Origin: Butyricicoccus_A sp963620595
GTDB taxonomy: Bacteria > Bacillota > Clostridia > Oscillospirales > Butyricicoccaceae
NCBI GenBank assembly: GCA_963620595.1
Contig: CAVFAY010000024.1
Location: forward strand, 1 to 36,713
DNA length: 36,713 nucleotides
Reading direction: 5' to 3'
Shown: positions 7,276-16,318 of the stretch, one piece after another
Position numbering within the stretch: the stretch's first letter is position 1
Layout: every line of letters begins with the position of its first letter
Position numbers and translations under genes: made by a program
Notes under the pieces: model-generated
Databases searched by the model: none
Told to the model about the DNA's origin: nothing
The model's input: only the letters and a program-made list of their open reading frames with translations

Positions 7276-8301
7276 ATGGCAGAAGAAATCGTATTTTGTA
7301 AAGGCGGCGGTTGTACGGCAAAGCTGGGCGCAGGCATTTTGAGCCGCGTGCTTTCGGCACTGCCGAAAGGAGAGCTGGATCCCAATCTGCTCGTAGGATA
7401 TGACAGCCGTGATGATGCTGCGGTCTATCAGGTGTCGGACGATTTGGCGATTGTGCAAACGCTGGATTTTTTTCCGCCGATGGTGGACGATCCGTATACC
7501 TTCGGACAGATTGCTGCGGCCAATGCACTGAGTGACATTTATGCGATGGGCGGCGAGGTCAAAACGGCATTAAACATTGTGTGTTTTCCGGAAAAAATGG
7601 ATTTGAACATTTTGGGAGAAATTATGCGCGGCGGATCGGAAAAGGTGCTGGAAGCAGGCGCTTCTCTGGTCGGCGGACATTCGATTGCAGATGACAGCGT
7701 GAAATATGGCCTGTCGGTCATGGGAACCATTGATCCGAAAGCAGTATATGCCAACAATCATGGACAGGCGGGCGATGTACTGATTTTGACGAAAAAGCTC
7801 GGCGTCGGTATTATATGCACGGCCAATCGCGTGGGAGAGGCATCAGAGCAAGCTATACAGGAAGCCATTGCGTCTATGAAAACGCTCAATAAATATGCGG
7901 CGGAAATTTGCAAAAAATATGCCGTACACGCGTGTACAGACGTCACAGGCTTTAGCTTTCTTGGTCATTTGCATGAGATGCTGGACGGAAGATTATCCGC
8001 GCGCATTGATTCACGCCATGTGCCGGTGATAGCAGAAGCGTTGCACCATGCCGATGAATTTCTGTTGACCGCGGCGGGACAGCGCAATCGAAATTATGTC
8101 AAGGACTTTGTACAGTTCAAGAATATTCCGTTTGCGATGGAAGAAGTGCTGCTGGACCCGCAGACCTCTGGCGGACTGCTGCTGGCTGTAGAGCCGGTGC
8201 AGGCAGCACAGCTGGAAAAGGAATTGCAGCAGGCAGGACTTCCGGCGCGCATTGTCGGAGAACTTACCAATAAGACAGAACCGGAAATTTTGGTTCTTTG
8301 A
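7276..8301 (+). CDS. selD: Selenide, water dikinase
   Basis: 341 residues. It makes selenophosphate from selenide and ATP. The glycine-rich active-site loop holds C13 and K16 (GGGCTAKLGAG), matching Cys17/Lys20 of E. coli SelD, so this is the cysteine form and not a selenoprotein. DPNLLVG...RDDAAVY and DPQTSGGLLLAV are family signatures. First gene of the operon, with an AGGAG ribosome site. Its neighbours are hydroxylase maturation genes and not selA/selB. That fits the orphan-SelD arrangement in which selenophosphate feeds a labile selenium cofactor of molybdenum hydroxylases. Confidence 0.96.
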   Translation: MAEEIVFCKGGGCTAKLGAGILSRVLSALPKGELDPNLLVGYDSRDDAAVYQVSDDLAIVQTLDFFPPMVDDPYTFGQIAAANALSDIYAMGGEVKTALNIVCFPEKMDLNILGEIMRGGSEKVLEAGASLVGGHSIADDSVKYGLSVMGTIDPKAVYANNHGQAGDVLILTKKLGVGIICTANRVGEASEQAIQEAIASMKTLNKYAAEICKKYAVHACTDVTGFSFLGHLHEMLDGRLSARIDSRHVPVIAEALHHADEFLLTAAGQRNRNYVKDFVQFKNIPFAMEEVLLDPQTSGGLLLAVEPVQAAQLEKELQQAGLPARIVGELTNKTEPEILVL

Positions 8302-8323
8302 GAATAAAAAGGAGAAAAAGTAC

Positions 8324-8950
8324 ATGAATAAGACAGTAAATGCAATGGGCGATGCTTGCCCGATTCCAGTCGTAAAAACAAAGAATGCCATCAAAGAGAT
8401 GGGTACAGCAGGCGGTACCGTCGAGACCTTTGTGGACAATGAAATCGCGGTACAGAATTTGACCAAAATGGCAGATCAGAAGGGATACGGCGTACAGTCA
8501 GAACAGCTGGAAAGCAACAAATATCGCGTGGTTATGACAGTGGGAGAGCAGACCGAACAGCAGGTGCAGGAAACCGCACAGGAATCGGTCGTTTGTACAC
8601 CGGTGCAAAAAGAACACAACACGGTTGTTGTCATTTCTTCCTCCTGTATGGGAAGTGGAGATGATGCGCTGGGAGCTGTGCTCATGAAGGGCTTTATCTA
8701 TGCGCTGTCTCAGCAGGATGAACTGCCGAAAACCATACTGTTCTATAACGGCGGCGCAAAGCTGACCTGCGAAGGTGCCGTGACCTTGGAAGATCTCAAG
8801 GAGCTGGAAGCGCAGGGCGTAGAGATTATGACCTGCGGCACCTGCCTGAATCATTATGGTCTGACGGATAAATTACAGGTTGGCACGGTGACCAATATGT
8901 ATGTAATTGCAGAGAAGATGACACAGGCTTCGCTGATTGTAAAGCCGTGA
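8324..8950 (+). CDS. yedF: Sulfurtransferase-like selenium metabolism protein YedF
   Basis: 208 residues. The N-terminal TusA-like domain has the CPIP motif with the persulfide/selenide-carrying C12. A C-terminal DsrE-like domain (about 95-205) includes VVISSSCMGSG and a CGTC pair at 171-174. Selenium-associated YedF proteins occur beside selD and are thought to carry reduced sulfur or selenium; the exact reaction is unproven. I start at the ATG at 8324, with AAAAGGAG upstream, 22 bp after selD; the in-frame extension into selD is not needed. The stop overlaps the GTG start of the next gene. Confidence 0.92.
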   Translation: MNKTVNAMGDACPIPVVKTKNAIKEMGTAGGTVETFVDNEIAVQNLTKMADQKGYGVQSEQLESNKYRVVMTVGEQTEQQVQETAQESVVCTPVQKEHNTVVVISSSCMGSGDDALGAVLMKGFIYALSQQDELPKTILFYNGGAKLTCEGAVTLEDLKELEAQGVEIMTCGTCLNHYGLTDKLQVGTVTNMYVIAEKMTQASLIVKP

Positions 8951-10101
8951 TTTATTTTGACAGTGCGGCGACATCCTTTTATAAGCCGGAACAGGTAGAG
9001 CGGGCAGTGTGCCGAGCGTTTCACACGATTGGAAATGCTGGCCGCGGTGCCCATGCGCCGACGCTGGAAGCATCCCGCGTGCTGTACCGCACACGGGCAA
9101 AGCTGGCAAAGCTGTTTCATGCGGAGAACGCGTCGCGGATTGCTTTTACAGCCAATGTCACGCAGGCGTTGAACATCGCAATAGATGGCCTGCTCCAAGC
9201 GAGAGATCATGTGGTAACAACGGTGTGTGAGCACAACTCTGTGCTGCGTCCATTATACAAAAAACAAGAAAACGGTGTTTTTTTAACCGTTATGCAAGCG
9301 GACGAAAATGGAGTGGTTGACCCGCAGAAAATACAAGACGCCATGCGCGAAAATACCCGCGCTATTGTTATGCATCATGCATCCAACGTGACGGGAAATG
9401 TCGTGCCGATACAAACAATTGCAGACATCGCACATCGCGCTGGCGCGCTGCTTATCGTGGATGCGGCACAGACCGCAGGCGCCATTCCGATTGACGTACA
9501 GAAAATGGGCATAGATGTTTTGTGCTTTACCGGACATAAGAGCCTGCTCGGCCCGCAGGGCACAGGCGGCATGTATGTGCGGGAAGGATTGTCGATTCCC
9601 TCTCTGCTAGTCGGCGGCAGCGGCGTGCACAGCTTTGACAAGCATCAGCCGACAGATATGCCGACTGCACTGGAAGCGGGAACGGCAAATGGACACGGTA
9701 TTGCCGGTCTGGAAGCTGCTGTTGATTTTTTACTTGAAACAGGCGTAGAGACGATTCATGCGCGGGAAAATGCTCTGGTGCAGCGATTTTTGTCCGGTAT
9801 TCGGCCTATTGCAAACGTAAAAATATATGGTGATATGGATGCGCCGCTGCGCGCGCCGATTGTCACATTAAATCTTGGCACTGCCGATGCAGCGGTAGTC
9901 AGCGATGTGCTATGGGAAGAATATGAAATCTGTGTGCGCGCCGGCGCGCATTGCGCACCGCTCATGCATGAGCACTTTGGGACGGCAGAACAGGGTGCTG
10001 TGCGGTTCAGCTTCTCGTATTGGAACACAGAGGAGGAAGTTGACCGCGCGATACAAGCCGTGCGGGAAATTGCCGCGGAATGCGAGGACGCAAATGCGTA
10101 A
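8947..10101 (+). CDS. Cysteine desulfurase / selenocysteine lyase-like class V aminotransferase (EF2568 family)
   Basis: 384 residues, GTG start in a GTGA overlap with yedF. PLP lysine K198 lies in FTGHKSLLGPQGTGG; the PLP phosphate and ring contacts are in VDAAQTAGAIPID. A candidate persulfide Cys lies in RAGAHCAPLMHEHFGT. This aminotransferase subfamily is known to travel with orphan selD, yqeB and yqeC, and is thought to supply sulfur or selenium for the hydroxylase. It lacks the scaffold partners of IscS/SufS here. Which atom it mobilises cannot be read from the sequence. Confidence 0.92.
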   Translation: MIYFDSAATSFYKPEQVERAVCRAFHTIGNAGRGAHAPTLEASRVLYRTRAKLAKLFHAENASRIAFTANVTQALNIAIDGLLQARDHVVTTVCEHNSVLRPLYKKQENGVFLTVMQADENGVVDPQKIQDAMRENTRAIVMHHASNVTGNVVPIQTIADIAHRAGALLIVDAAQTAGAIPIDVQKMGIDVLCFTGHKSLLGPQGTGGMYVREGLSIPSLLVGGSGVHSFDKHQPTDMPTALEAGTANGHGIAGLEAAVDFLLETGVETIHARENALVQRFLSGIRPIANVKIYGDMDAPLRAPIVTLNLGTADAAVVSDVLWEEYEICVRAGAHCAPLMHEHFGTAEQGAVRFSFSYWNTEEEVDRAIQAVREIAAECEDANA

Positions 10102-10330
10102 CAAACGAGAGTATGTGATTTTGACTTTTCGCACGACAACCGATGCGATGGCGATGGAAGCGCAATGTACAGAACAAAGTATCCCTGGCAGACTGATTCC
10201 TATCCCGCGGGAGATTACTGCGGGCTGTGGATTGGCGTGGCGCATCACGCCGGAACAATATGAACAAAACAAAGATGCAATTTCCTCCCTGCACATTCCG
10301 TTTGAACAGATTGTATCTTTGAAGATATAG
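10094..10330 (+). CDS. DUF3343 putative Se/S carrier protein
   Basis: 78 residues. It begins MRNKREYVILTFRTTTDAMAME and holds the DUF3343 pattern PIPREITAGCGLAWRI with a single conserved C45 in a Gly-Cys-Gly loop. Proteins of this family accompany selD and the EF2568-type desulfurase and are suggested to receive a persulfide or selenopersulfide. The ATG overlaps the preceding stop by 8 bp, so translation is coupled. No other plausible function is suggested by the sequence. Confidence 0.88.
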   Translation: MRNKREYVILTFRTTTDAMAMEAQCTEQSIPGRLIPIPREITAGCGLAWRITPEQYEQNKDAISSLHIPFEQIVSLKI

Positions 10331-10340
10331 GAGAACGGTG

Positions 10341-11261
10341 ATGCGAGAGTTGTTTGCAGATATTTTAAAACAGACACAAAACAATCAGACTGCTGCGTGG
10401 CAGATTGAGATTGACGGGGAGACATACACCCGCTTGTTTCGGCCGAAAGAACGATTGATTCTGTTGGGAGCGGGGCACATTGCGCAGCCGCTGTGTGAGA
10501 TCGCGGCCATGCTTGGCTTTTCGGTTACTGTCGTGGATGACAGACCATCGTTTGCCAATCATCCGCGGTTTCCGCAGGCAGAATGTATTCTCTGTGATGA
10601 ATTTACGCATGCGATAGAACAGCTGCATATTCATGCGGGCGATTATGTCGCTGTGATTACACGCGGACACCGATACGATGCCGATTGTCTGCGTGCGCTG
10701 CTCGCGGGAACCATGCCGCGGTATCTGGGAATGCTCGGATCCAAGCGGCGCACGATAGCTCTATTGCACATGCTGGCGCAGGAAGGCTTTGCACAGGACA
10801 AGCTGGACAGCATCCATACGCCGATTGGATTGGATATTGGGGCGCTGTCCGTACAGGAAATTGCGGTGTCGATTGCAGCAGAACTGATACAGACACGTCG
10901 GTGCGGACTGGATCGCCGCTCCAAATCGCACATATTAACCGAAGAGATCTTCCGCGCTGATGTCGTAGAAGATATTGTCAGCAATCCGCTTAAAAAAGCG
11001 CTGCTGCTTGTGTATGAGACGAGCGGTTCGACACCGGTGAAATCAGGAGCCTTTATGACGGTAAACGAGATGTTTCAGGCAAAGGGAACCATCGGCGGCG
11101 GATGCAGTGAGAGCGCGGTTTTGCGCGATGCCTTTCATTTGATTGGCACGGGAGAAAGCAAGTGTGTGACCGTCGATATGAGCAATGATGTGGCGGCAGA
11201 AGAAGGCATGGTGTGCGGTGGTCAGATGAAAATCTTTTTGATGGATTTGAGCGGAACATGA
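10341..11261 (+). CDS. XdhC/CoxI-family hydroxylase maturation protein (EF2563-like)
   Basis: 306 residues. The N-terminal half is a Rossmann domain with GAGHIA at 43-48 and VVDDRPSFANHPRFP. The C-terminal part (about 210-300) is an XdhC/CoxI domain with TSGSTPVKSGAFM and GTIGGGCSE. XdhC-type chaperones bind molybdenum cofactor, promote its sulfuration and insert it into hydroxylases; here the terminal chalcogen may be selenium. The domain order is the one seen in clostridial selenium-hydroxylase clusters. I start at ATG 10341, with AGGAG eight bases upstream; GTG at 10338 is less likely. Overlaps yqeC by 4 bp. Confidence 0.9.
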   Translation: MRELFADILKQTQNNQTAAWQIEIDGETYTRLFRPKERLILLGAGHIAQPLCEIAAMLGFSVTVVDDRPSFANHPRFPQAECILCDEFTHAIEQLHIHAGDYVAVITRGHRYDADCLRALLAGTMPRYLGMLGSKRRTIALLHMLAQEGFAQDKLDSIHTPIGLDIGALSVQEIAVSIAAELIQTRRCGLDRRSKSHILTEEIFRADVVEDIVSNPLKKALLLVYETSGSTPVKSGAFMTVNEMFQAKGTIGGGCSESAVLRDAFHLIGTGESKCVTVDMSNDVAAEEGMVCGGQMKIFLMDLSGT

Positions 11262-11950
11262 CACGACCACATATCTATTTGCCGAATTTAAAAGAAATTT
11301 CCTGTTTGACAGATGCCATTGCTCCGGCACCGATTACGGCGTTTGTCGGCGGCGGAGGAAAGACGAGCAGTATGCTGACGATGGGAACCGAGCTGGCACA
11401 GCGCGGCAAGCAGACGATTCTCACGACCACAACGCGCATCTATCCCTTTGAGGAGCCGCTGCCGGAGCGATTGCGCTGTGTCGGGCTGCCCGCGCAGCAG
11501 GGAAAGCTCCGAGGCGTTGACAATCCGGACGCACTCAAGCGGGAATGTGATTTTTTGCTCATCGAAGCAGACGGAAGCCGTGGTTTGCCGATCAAGGCAC
11601 CGGCGGCACATGAACCGGTGCTGACAGCGCAGACCGACTTGGTGATTGCGGTTATGGGCTTGACCGGTGTGGGAAAACCGATTGCACAGATGTGCCATCG
11701 GCCGGAGCGCGTGTGCGAGGTGCTCTCGATGACACCGGAACAGTGCATCACGCCGGAAGCGGCGGCTTCCCTGATTTTGCATGAAAGCGGTCTGCGCAAA
11801 GGGGTACACAAGCGGCGGTTTGCCGTGATTCTCAATCAGGCGGACAGCAGGAAAGAAAAAGAAGCAGGTGTTCGCATCGCGGCATGTTTGCCCGATGCTA
11901 TTCCCTGCGTCTTGACGACATATCGAGAGGAAACAACATGCGAGTATTGA
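11258..11950 (+). CDS. yqeC: Selenium-dependent hydroxylase accessory protein YqeC
   Basis: 230 residues. A P-loop-like GGGGKTS lies at 31-37. LLIEADGSRGLPIKAPAAHEPV is the family signature, followed by VMGLTGVGKPI. YqeC proteins occur almost only in genomes with selenium-dependent molybdenum hydroxylases; an NTP-driven role in cofactor maturation is inferred, not shown. The ATG overlaps the stop of the XdhC-like gene (ATGA), and the next gene begins 13 bp before this stop. This placement in the maturation block supports the assignment. Confidence 0.92.
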   Translation: MTRPHIYLPNLKEISCLTDAIAPAPITAFVGGGGKTSSMLTMGTELAQRGKQTILTTTTRIYPFEEPLPERLRCVGLPAQQGKLRGVDNPDALKRECDFLLIEADGSRGLPIKAPAAHEPVLTAQTDLVIAVMGLTGVGKPIAQMCHRPERVCEVLSMTPEQCITPEAAASLILHESGLRKGVHKRRFAVILNQADSRKEKEAGVRIAACLPDAIPCVLTTYREETTCEY

Positions 11951-12762
11951 TAAAAGGAGCCGGAGATTTGGCGAGCGGCATTGCCTGTCGGCTGCATCAG
12001 TGTGGCTTCTCCATTGTCATGACAGATCTCGCCGTTCCGACGGCTGTGCGGCGCACTGTGGCGTTTTCCAGAGCCATCTATGAACAAACGGCGGAAATTG
12101 AAGGCGTTGCTGCACAGCTGTGCAGCAGCATGGACGAAGTGCAGGATGTTTTGCGGCGCAGAGAGATTGCGGTGGTCATTGATCCGGAAGCAAAAATTCG
12201 GGAGCAATGGAAGCCGGATGCTGTTGTCGATGCAATTTTGGCAAAACAAAATTTGGGAACATGCATAGATGACGCGGCGATTGTGGTCGCCGTGGGACCA
12301 GGCTTTATAGCGGGCAAAGATTGTCATTGTGTTGTGGAGACCAAACGCGGACATTATTTGGGCAGATGCATCTATACAGGCAGTGCGATTGCCAACACAG
12401 GCGTGCCGGGTAATATTGGCGGCTATACCAAAGAACGAATTTTGCGCGCACCATGTGATGGTGTGTTTGAGCCGATTGTAGGCATTGGCGACACCGTACA
12501 GCGTGGGGACATTTGCGGCACGGTAAATGGGACGCCAATGCGCAGTGAAATCCCAGGTGTTGTGCGCGGTCTGCTGCAAAGTGGTGTCGTCGTGACAACG
12601 GGTATGAAGTCCGGCGATGTTGACCCGCGATGCGAACAGACGCACTGTTATACGGTCAGTGATAAGGCGAGAGCTGTGGGCGGCGGCGTGCTGGAAGCCC
12701 TGCTGCATTTGGATTTTTTGAAAAAAACAACGAGAGAGAACAGACTGAGGGCGATGAGGTGA
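11938..12762 (+). CDS. yqeB: Selenium-dependent molybdenum hydroxylase maturation protein YqeB
   Basis: 274 residues. The N-terminus VLIKGAGDLASGIACRL is the dinucleotide-binding-like loop of the YqeB family. VVAVGPGFIAGKDCHCVVETKRGHYLGR follows in the middle, and the C-terminus resembles a biotinyl-like hammerhead (VQRGDICGTVNG). YqeB is a marker of selenium-dependent molybdenum hydroxylases; its reaction is unknown. Start at 11938 with GAGAGGAAA upstream, overlapping yqeC. Seven bases separate its stop from the FAD subunit gene. Confidence 0.92.
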   Translation: MRVLIKGAGDLASGIACRLHQCGFSIVMTDLAVPTAVRRTVAFSRAIYEQTAEIEGVAAQLCSSMDEVQDVLRRREIAVVIDPEAKIREQWKPDAVVDAILAKQNLGTCIDDAAIVVAVGPGFIAGKDCHCVVETKRGHYLGRCIYTGSAIANTGVPGNIGGYTKERILRAPCDGVFEPIVGIGDTVQRGDICGTVNGTPMRSEIPGVVRGLLQSGVVVTTGMKSGDVDPRCEQTHCYTVSDKARAVGGGVLEALLHLDFLKKTTRENRLRAMR

Positions 12763-12769
12763 CGGGAAT

Positions 12770-13549
12770 ATGATTACAATCCGAGAATTTTTGAAAGCAA
12801 GCTCTTTGGAAGAAGCGTGGAAGGCAAATCAAAAGCGCCCGAACCGTGTGTTGGGCGGCATGGGATGGATGAAAATGAGCAGCGGAAACGTCTCTACTGC
12901 CATTGATTTGAGCGGTTTGGGCCTCGACCAAATTGAGGAAACAGACAGCGAATTTATCATCGGTGCGATGGCAACGCTGCGGCAGTTTGAGACCCACGAG
13001 GGACTCAACACGTATTTTGACCATGCGGCGCAGGAGAGTGTGCGGCATATTGTCGGCGTGCAGTTTCGCAACTGTGCGACGATGGGCGGTTCGGTATGGC
13101 TTCGCGCCGGATTTTCCGATCCGCTGACGCTGCTGCTGGCACTGGACTGTACCGTAGAACTGTATCAAGGCGAGGAAAAATTGGTACAGATACCAATAAC
13201 GGAATTCTGTAGGCAGAAGCCGGATAATAGTATTTTGACCGCCGTACACATTCAAAAAACAGGGAAAAAGATTGCCTATCAGTCCTTCCGCAACACAGAA
13301 ACGGATTTTCCGGTTCTGACGGCGGCAGTCAGTGTCAAGGATGGCAAATATTGTGCGGCCGTTGGCGCACGTCCGATTCGCGCACGGGAGATCTATGCGG
13401 ATACCATTCCGGAATTGATTGACAAGGCAAAAGAATTGTCTTATCAGGACAATATTCGCGCATCGGCAGAGTATCGTCGGATGCTGTCCGGCGTGCTGAT
13501 TCAGCGCGCAGCGGATGAACTGGAGAGGATCGAAATAAATGGAAATTAA
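12770..13549 (+). CDS. xdhB: Molybdenum hydroxylase FAD-binding subunit
   Basis: 259 residues, of the CO dehydrogenase medium-chain / XdhB / YgfM family. VLGGMGWMKM forms the first FAD loop and RNCATMGGSV near residue 100 the second. FSDPLTLLLALDC follows. It passes electrons between the 2Fe-2S subunit and the external acceptor. It is slightly shorter than typical XdhB (about 290). It overlaps the 2Fe-2S subunit gene by 11 bp, giving the order FAD, 2Fe-2S, Mo. Confidence 0.93.
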   Translation: MITIREFLKASSLEEAWKANQKRPNRVLGGMGWMKMSSGNVSTAIDLSGLGLDQIEETDSEFIIGAMATLRQFETHEGLNTYFDHAAQESVRHIVGVQFRNCATMGGSVWLRAGFSDPLTLLLALDCTVELYQGEEKLVQIPITEFCRQKPDNSILTAVHIQKTGKKIAYQSFRNTETDFPVLTAAVSVKDGKYCAAVGARPIRAREIYADTIPELIDKAKELSYQDNIRASAEYRRMLSGVLIQRAADELERIEINGN

Positions 13550-14003
13550 GTTGAAATTGAATGGCAAACAGATCGTCGATCTGATTGAGCCAGATATGTT
13601 ATTGTTGGATTTTTGCCGCAAGCATCACTGTAAGAGCGTCAAGCGCGGCTGCGAGACCTCCAATTGCGGCCTATGTACGGTGTGGCTGGACGGCAAACCC
13701 GTGCTCAGCTGCAATGTGCTGGCAGCGCGTGCCGCCGGACACGAAGTGACCACGCTGGAAGGCTTGCAGGAGGAAGCACATGCGTTTGGCATGTTTCTTG
13801 CCAGAGAAGGCGGCGAGCAGTGCGGATTCTGCAATCCGGGCTTTATCATGAATGTGCTGGCAATGGCACGCGAGCTGACGGATCCAACAGATGCGGAAAT
13901 CAAAGAGTATCTCTCCGGCAATCTGTGCCGCTGTACCGGCTATGCCAGCCATATGCGTGCGATTCATAAATGGCTCAAGCAGCAGAAGGAGGCAGAAGCA
14001 TGA
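13539..14003 (+). CDS. xdhC: Molybdenum hydroxylase 2Fe-2S subunit
   Basis: 154 residues with two 2Fe-2S clusters. The plant-ferredoxin-like cluster uses C38, C43, C46 and C58. The helical-bundle cluster next to the molybdenum site uses C95, C98, C130 and C132 (CGFC...CRC). It is the electron relay between the Mo and FAD subunits. All eight ligands are present and the length is standard. The symbol follows E. coli xdhABC subunit naming and should not be confused with the XdhC chaperone family encoded upstream. Its stop overlaps the Mo-subunit start. Confidence 0.95.
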   Translation: MEIKLKLNGKQIVDLIEPDMLLLDFCRKHHCKSVKRGCETSNCGLCTVWLDGKPVLSCNVLAARAAGHEVTTLEGLQEEAHAFGMFLAREGGEQCGFCNPGFIMNVLAMARELTDPTDAEIKEYLSGNLCRCTGYASHMRAIHKWLKQQKEAEA

Positions 14004-16318
14004 GATTACCAGATTCCAGAGAGCCGGGAAAGTATGTCGGTGCGCCGATTGTCAAAAAGGATGCGGAAGCACTGGTCACCGGCAAGCCGGTATACGCAGA
14101 CGATCTGGCACCGGACAATTGTCTGATTATTAAAATTCTGCGTTCTCCGCACGCCCATGCCATGATTCGGGAGATTGATACCTCGAAAGCAAAGCTCGTG
14201 CCAGGCGTTGCCTGTGTCCTGACATACAAGGATGTTCCGCAGCATCGGTTTACACAGGCAGGACAGACCTTCCTTGAAGCATCGCCGTATGACCGATATA
14301 TTCTCGACCAGCACGTGCGGTTTGTCGGAGATGAAGTGGCGATTGTTGCGGCAGAAACAGAAAAAGCTGCCAACAAAGCCCTCAAGCTGATTAAAGTACA
14401 GTATGATGTCCTGCCTGCGATTTTGGATTTCCATGAGTCCTTGGACAATGAAACCTTGATTCATCCGGAGGACGACTGGACAGAGAGCGATTGGAGTCAT
14501 GGCGACAACAAGCGCAATTCCGTCTATCATGAGGATGTGAGCCATGGCGACGTTGATGCTGTGTTTGCGTCCTGCGATGAAGTAATAGAAGAGACCTATC
14601 ACACCATTGAGGATCAGCAGGCGATGATGGAGCCGTTTACGGCGAATTGCTGGATGGATACCTATGGCAGATTGGTCATCCAGAGCTCGACGCAGATTCC
14701 GTTCCATGTTCGCCGCAATATGGCAAATGCGCTGGGCATCCCAAAGAGCAAGATTCGAGTCATCAAGCCGCGCATTGGCGGTGGATTTGGCGCGAAGCAG
14801 ACGGCGGTTGTCGAGCGGTTTCCGGCGGTTGTCACGTGGCTGACCGGCAGACCGAGCAAGATTTACTATACGCGCGAGGAAACCATGATTGCAGGCAGTA
14901 CGCGCCATGAGATGGAAGTGACTGTCAAGCTGGGAGCTATGAAGGACGGCACCATCCGTGCGATTGAAGTTCATGCGTTGTCCAATACCGGCGCATACGG
15001 CGAGCACGGTCCGACGACCATCGGTTTGGTGGGGCATAAATCCATTCCGCTGTACAGCGGCAAGTATGAGGCATTTCGTTTTGTTGCGAATACCGTGTAC
15101 AGCAATCATCCGAGTGCCGGTGCGTACCGCGGTTATGGCGCGACACAAGGCGTTTTTGCGATGGAGAACACGGTCAATTTGATGGCACATAAGCTGGGCA
15201 TTGATCCGGTGAAAATTCGAGAGCACAATATGCTGCACGAGGGCGACGTCATGACGGCGTATAACAATGAGACCGCCAATGCCTGCGCGCTGGATCAGTG
15301 TATGGCGCGCTGTAAAGAGATGATGGACTGGGACAATAAGTTCCCGGCAAAGACCTTGCCGAATGGACACATTCGCAGTGTCGGCGTGGCAATGGCCATG
15401 CAGGGCAGCTGCATCAGCTTTGTCGATGAGGCAAACGTCACCATCAAGATGAACGATGATGGATTCTACAGCCTGCTCGTGGGCAGTACGGATATGGGCA
15501 CCGGCAGTGATACCATTTTGGCGCAGATGGCGGCAGATGTTCTGGAATGCGATTTGGACGATGTTGTTACCTACGGCGTAGATACCGATACATCGCCGTA
15601 TGATTCCGGTTCCTATGCATCGTCTACTACGTATTTGACCGGCAATGCCGTGGTCAAGGCGGCAGAGCAGCTGCGCCAAAACATCACGGAGCAGGCGGCA
15701 AAGCGTCTGGAATGCCCGAAGGATGAAGTAGAATTTGACGGCAAGGTGCTGACTTGTGTGAGCACCGGCAACAGCATCACTCTGAAAGATTTGGCCAATC
15801 AGCTGCAAGGCGGTACAGAGGGCTGGCAGAGTGTCACCGCGGGCGGCAACAGTCCGGTTTCTCCTCCGCCGTACATGGTCGGCATGGTAGAAATAGATCT
15901 GGATCCGGAGACCGGCAAGGTCATTCCACTCAAATATACCGCCTGCGTGGACTGCGGCACAGTTGTCAACCCGAATTTGGCACGTGTGCAGACAGAAGGC
16001 GGTTTGATGCAGGGTCTGGGTATGGCTCTGTATGAAGGTCAGAATTACAGTGACACGGGATTCAATCGGATGCGCAATTTTATGCAGTATAAAATTCCGA
16101 CGCGTATGGATGTTCCGGATATTGAAGTGGATTTCCGTCAGAGCTATGAGCCGACGGGACCGTTTGGCGCGAAGAGCATCGGCGAAATTGTCATCAATAC
16201 GCCGTCACCGGCACTTGCCCATGCGATTTTCAATGCGACGGGTGTTATGCATCACGAGCTGCCGATTTTGCCAGAGCATGTGTGGCGCGGCATTCAGCAA
16301 AAGAAGCAGCAGGGATGA
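14000..16318 (+). CDS. xdhA: Molybdopterin-binding hydroxylase subunit, xanthine/purine dehydrogenase type
   Basis: 772 residues, of the xanthine dehydrogenase large-subunit family. GGGFGAKQ near residue 260 contacts the cofactor. GAYRGYGATQG near 380 carries the arginine that orients substrate in xanthine oxidases. The C-terminal GAKSIGEIVI carries the catalytic Glu. It hydroxylates an aromatic heterocycle with water as oxygen donor. The surrounding selD, yqeB and yqeC genes suggest a labile selenium ligand on Mo. The purine permease downstream of modC favours xanthine or another purine as substrate, but nicotinate- or CO-type relatives share the fold. Start at 14000 follows GAAGGAGG. Confidence 0.93.
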   Translation: MRLPDSREPGKYVGAPIVKKDAEALVTGKPVYADDLAPDNCLIIKILRSPHAHAMIREIDTSKAKLVPGVACVLTYKDVPQHRFTQAGQTFLEASPYDRYILDQHVRFVGDEVAIVAAETEKAANKALKLIKVQYDVLPAILDFHESLDNETLIHPEDDWTESDWSHGDNKRNSVYHEDVSHGDVDAVFASCDEVIEETYHTIEDQQAMMEPFTANCWMDTYGRLVIQSSTQIPFHVRRNMANALGIPKSKIRVIKPRIGGGFGAKQTAVVERFPAVVTWLTGRPSKIYYTREETMIAGSTRHEMEVTVKLGAMKDGTIRAIEVHALSNTGAYGEHGPTTIGLVGHKSIPLYSGKYEAFRFVANTVYSNHPSAGAYRGYGATQGVFAMENTVNLMAHKLGIDPVKIREHNMLHEGDVMTAYNNETANACALDQCMARCKEMMDWDNKFPAKTLPNGHIRSVGVAMAMQGSCISFVDEANVTIKMNDDGFYSLLVGSTDMGTGSDTILAQMAADVLECDLDDVVTYGVDTDTSPYDSGSYASSTTYLTGNAVVKAAEQLRQNITEQAAKRLECPKDEVEFDGKVLTCVSTGNSITLKDLANQLQGGTEGWQSVTAGGNSPVSPPPYMVGMVEIDLDPETGKVIPLKYTACVDCGTVVNPNLARVQTEGGLMQGLGMALYEGQNYSDTGFNRMRNFMQYKIPTRMDVPDIEVDFRQSYEPTGPFGAKSIGEIVINTPSPALAHAIFNATGVMHHELPILPEHVWRGIQQKKQQG

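Noticed and set aside
7276..8301. Selenoprotein (Sec-coding TGA) possibility for SelD and its neighbours
   Set aside because: SelD has Cys at the active site and all frames in the block are closed by normal stops. No selA, selB or tRNA-Sec is in view.
14006..15808. A 600-codon open frame on the minus strand inside the molybdenum subunit gene
   Set aside because: It lies wholly antisense to a gene with clear motifs. Its composition (Arg/His/Ile-rich, no family) is what codon bias on the other strand produces, and it has no ribosome site.
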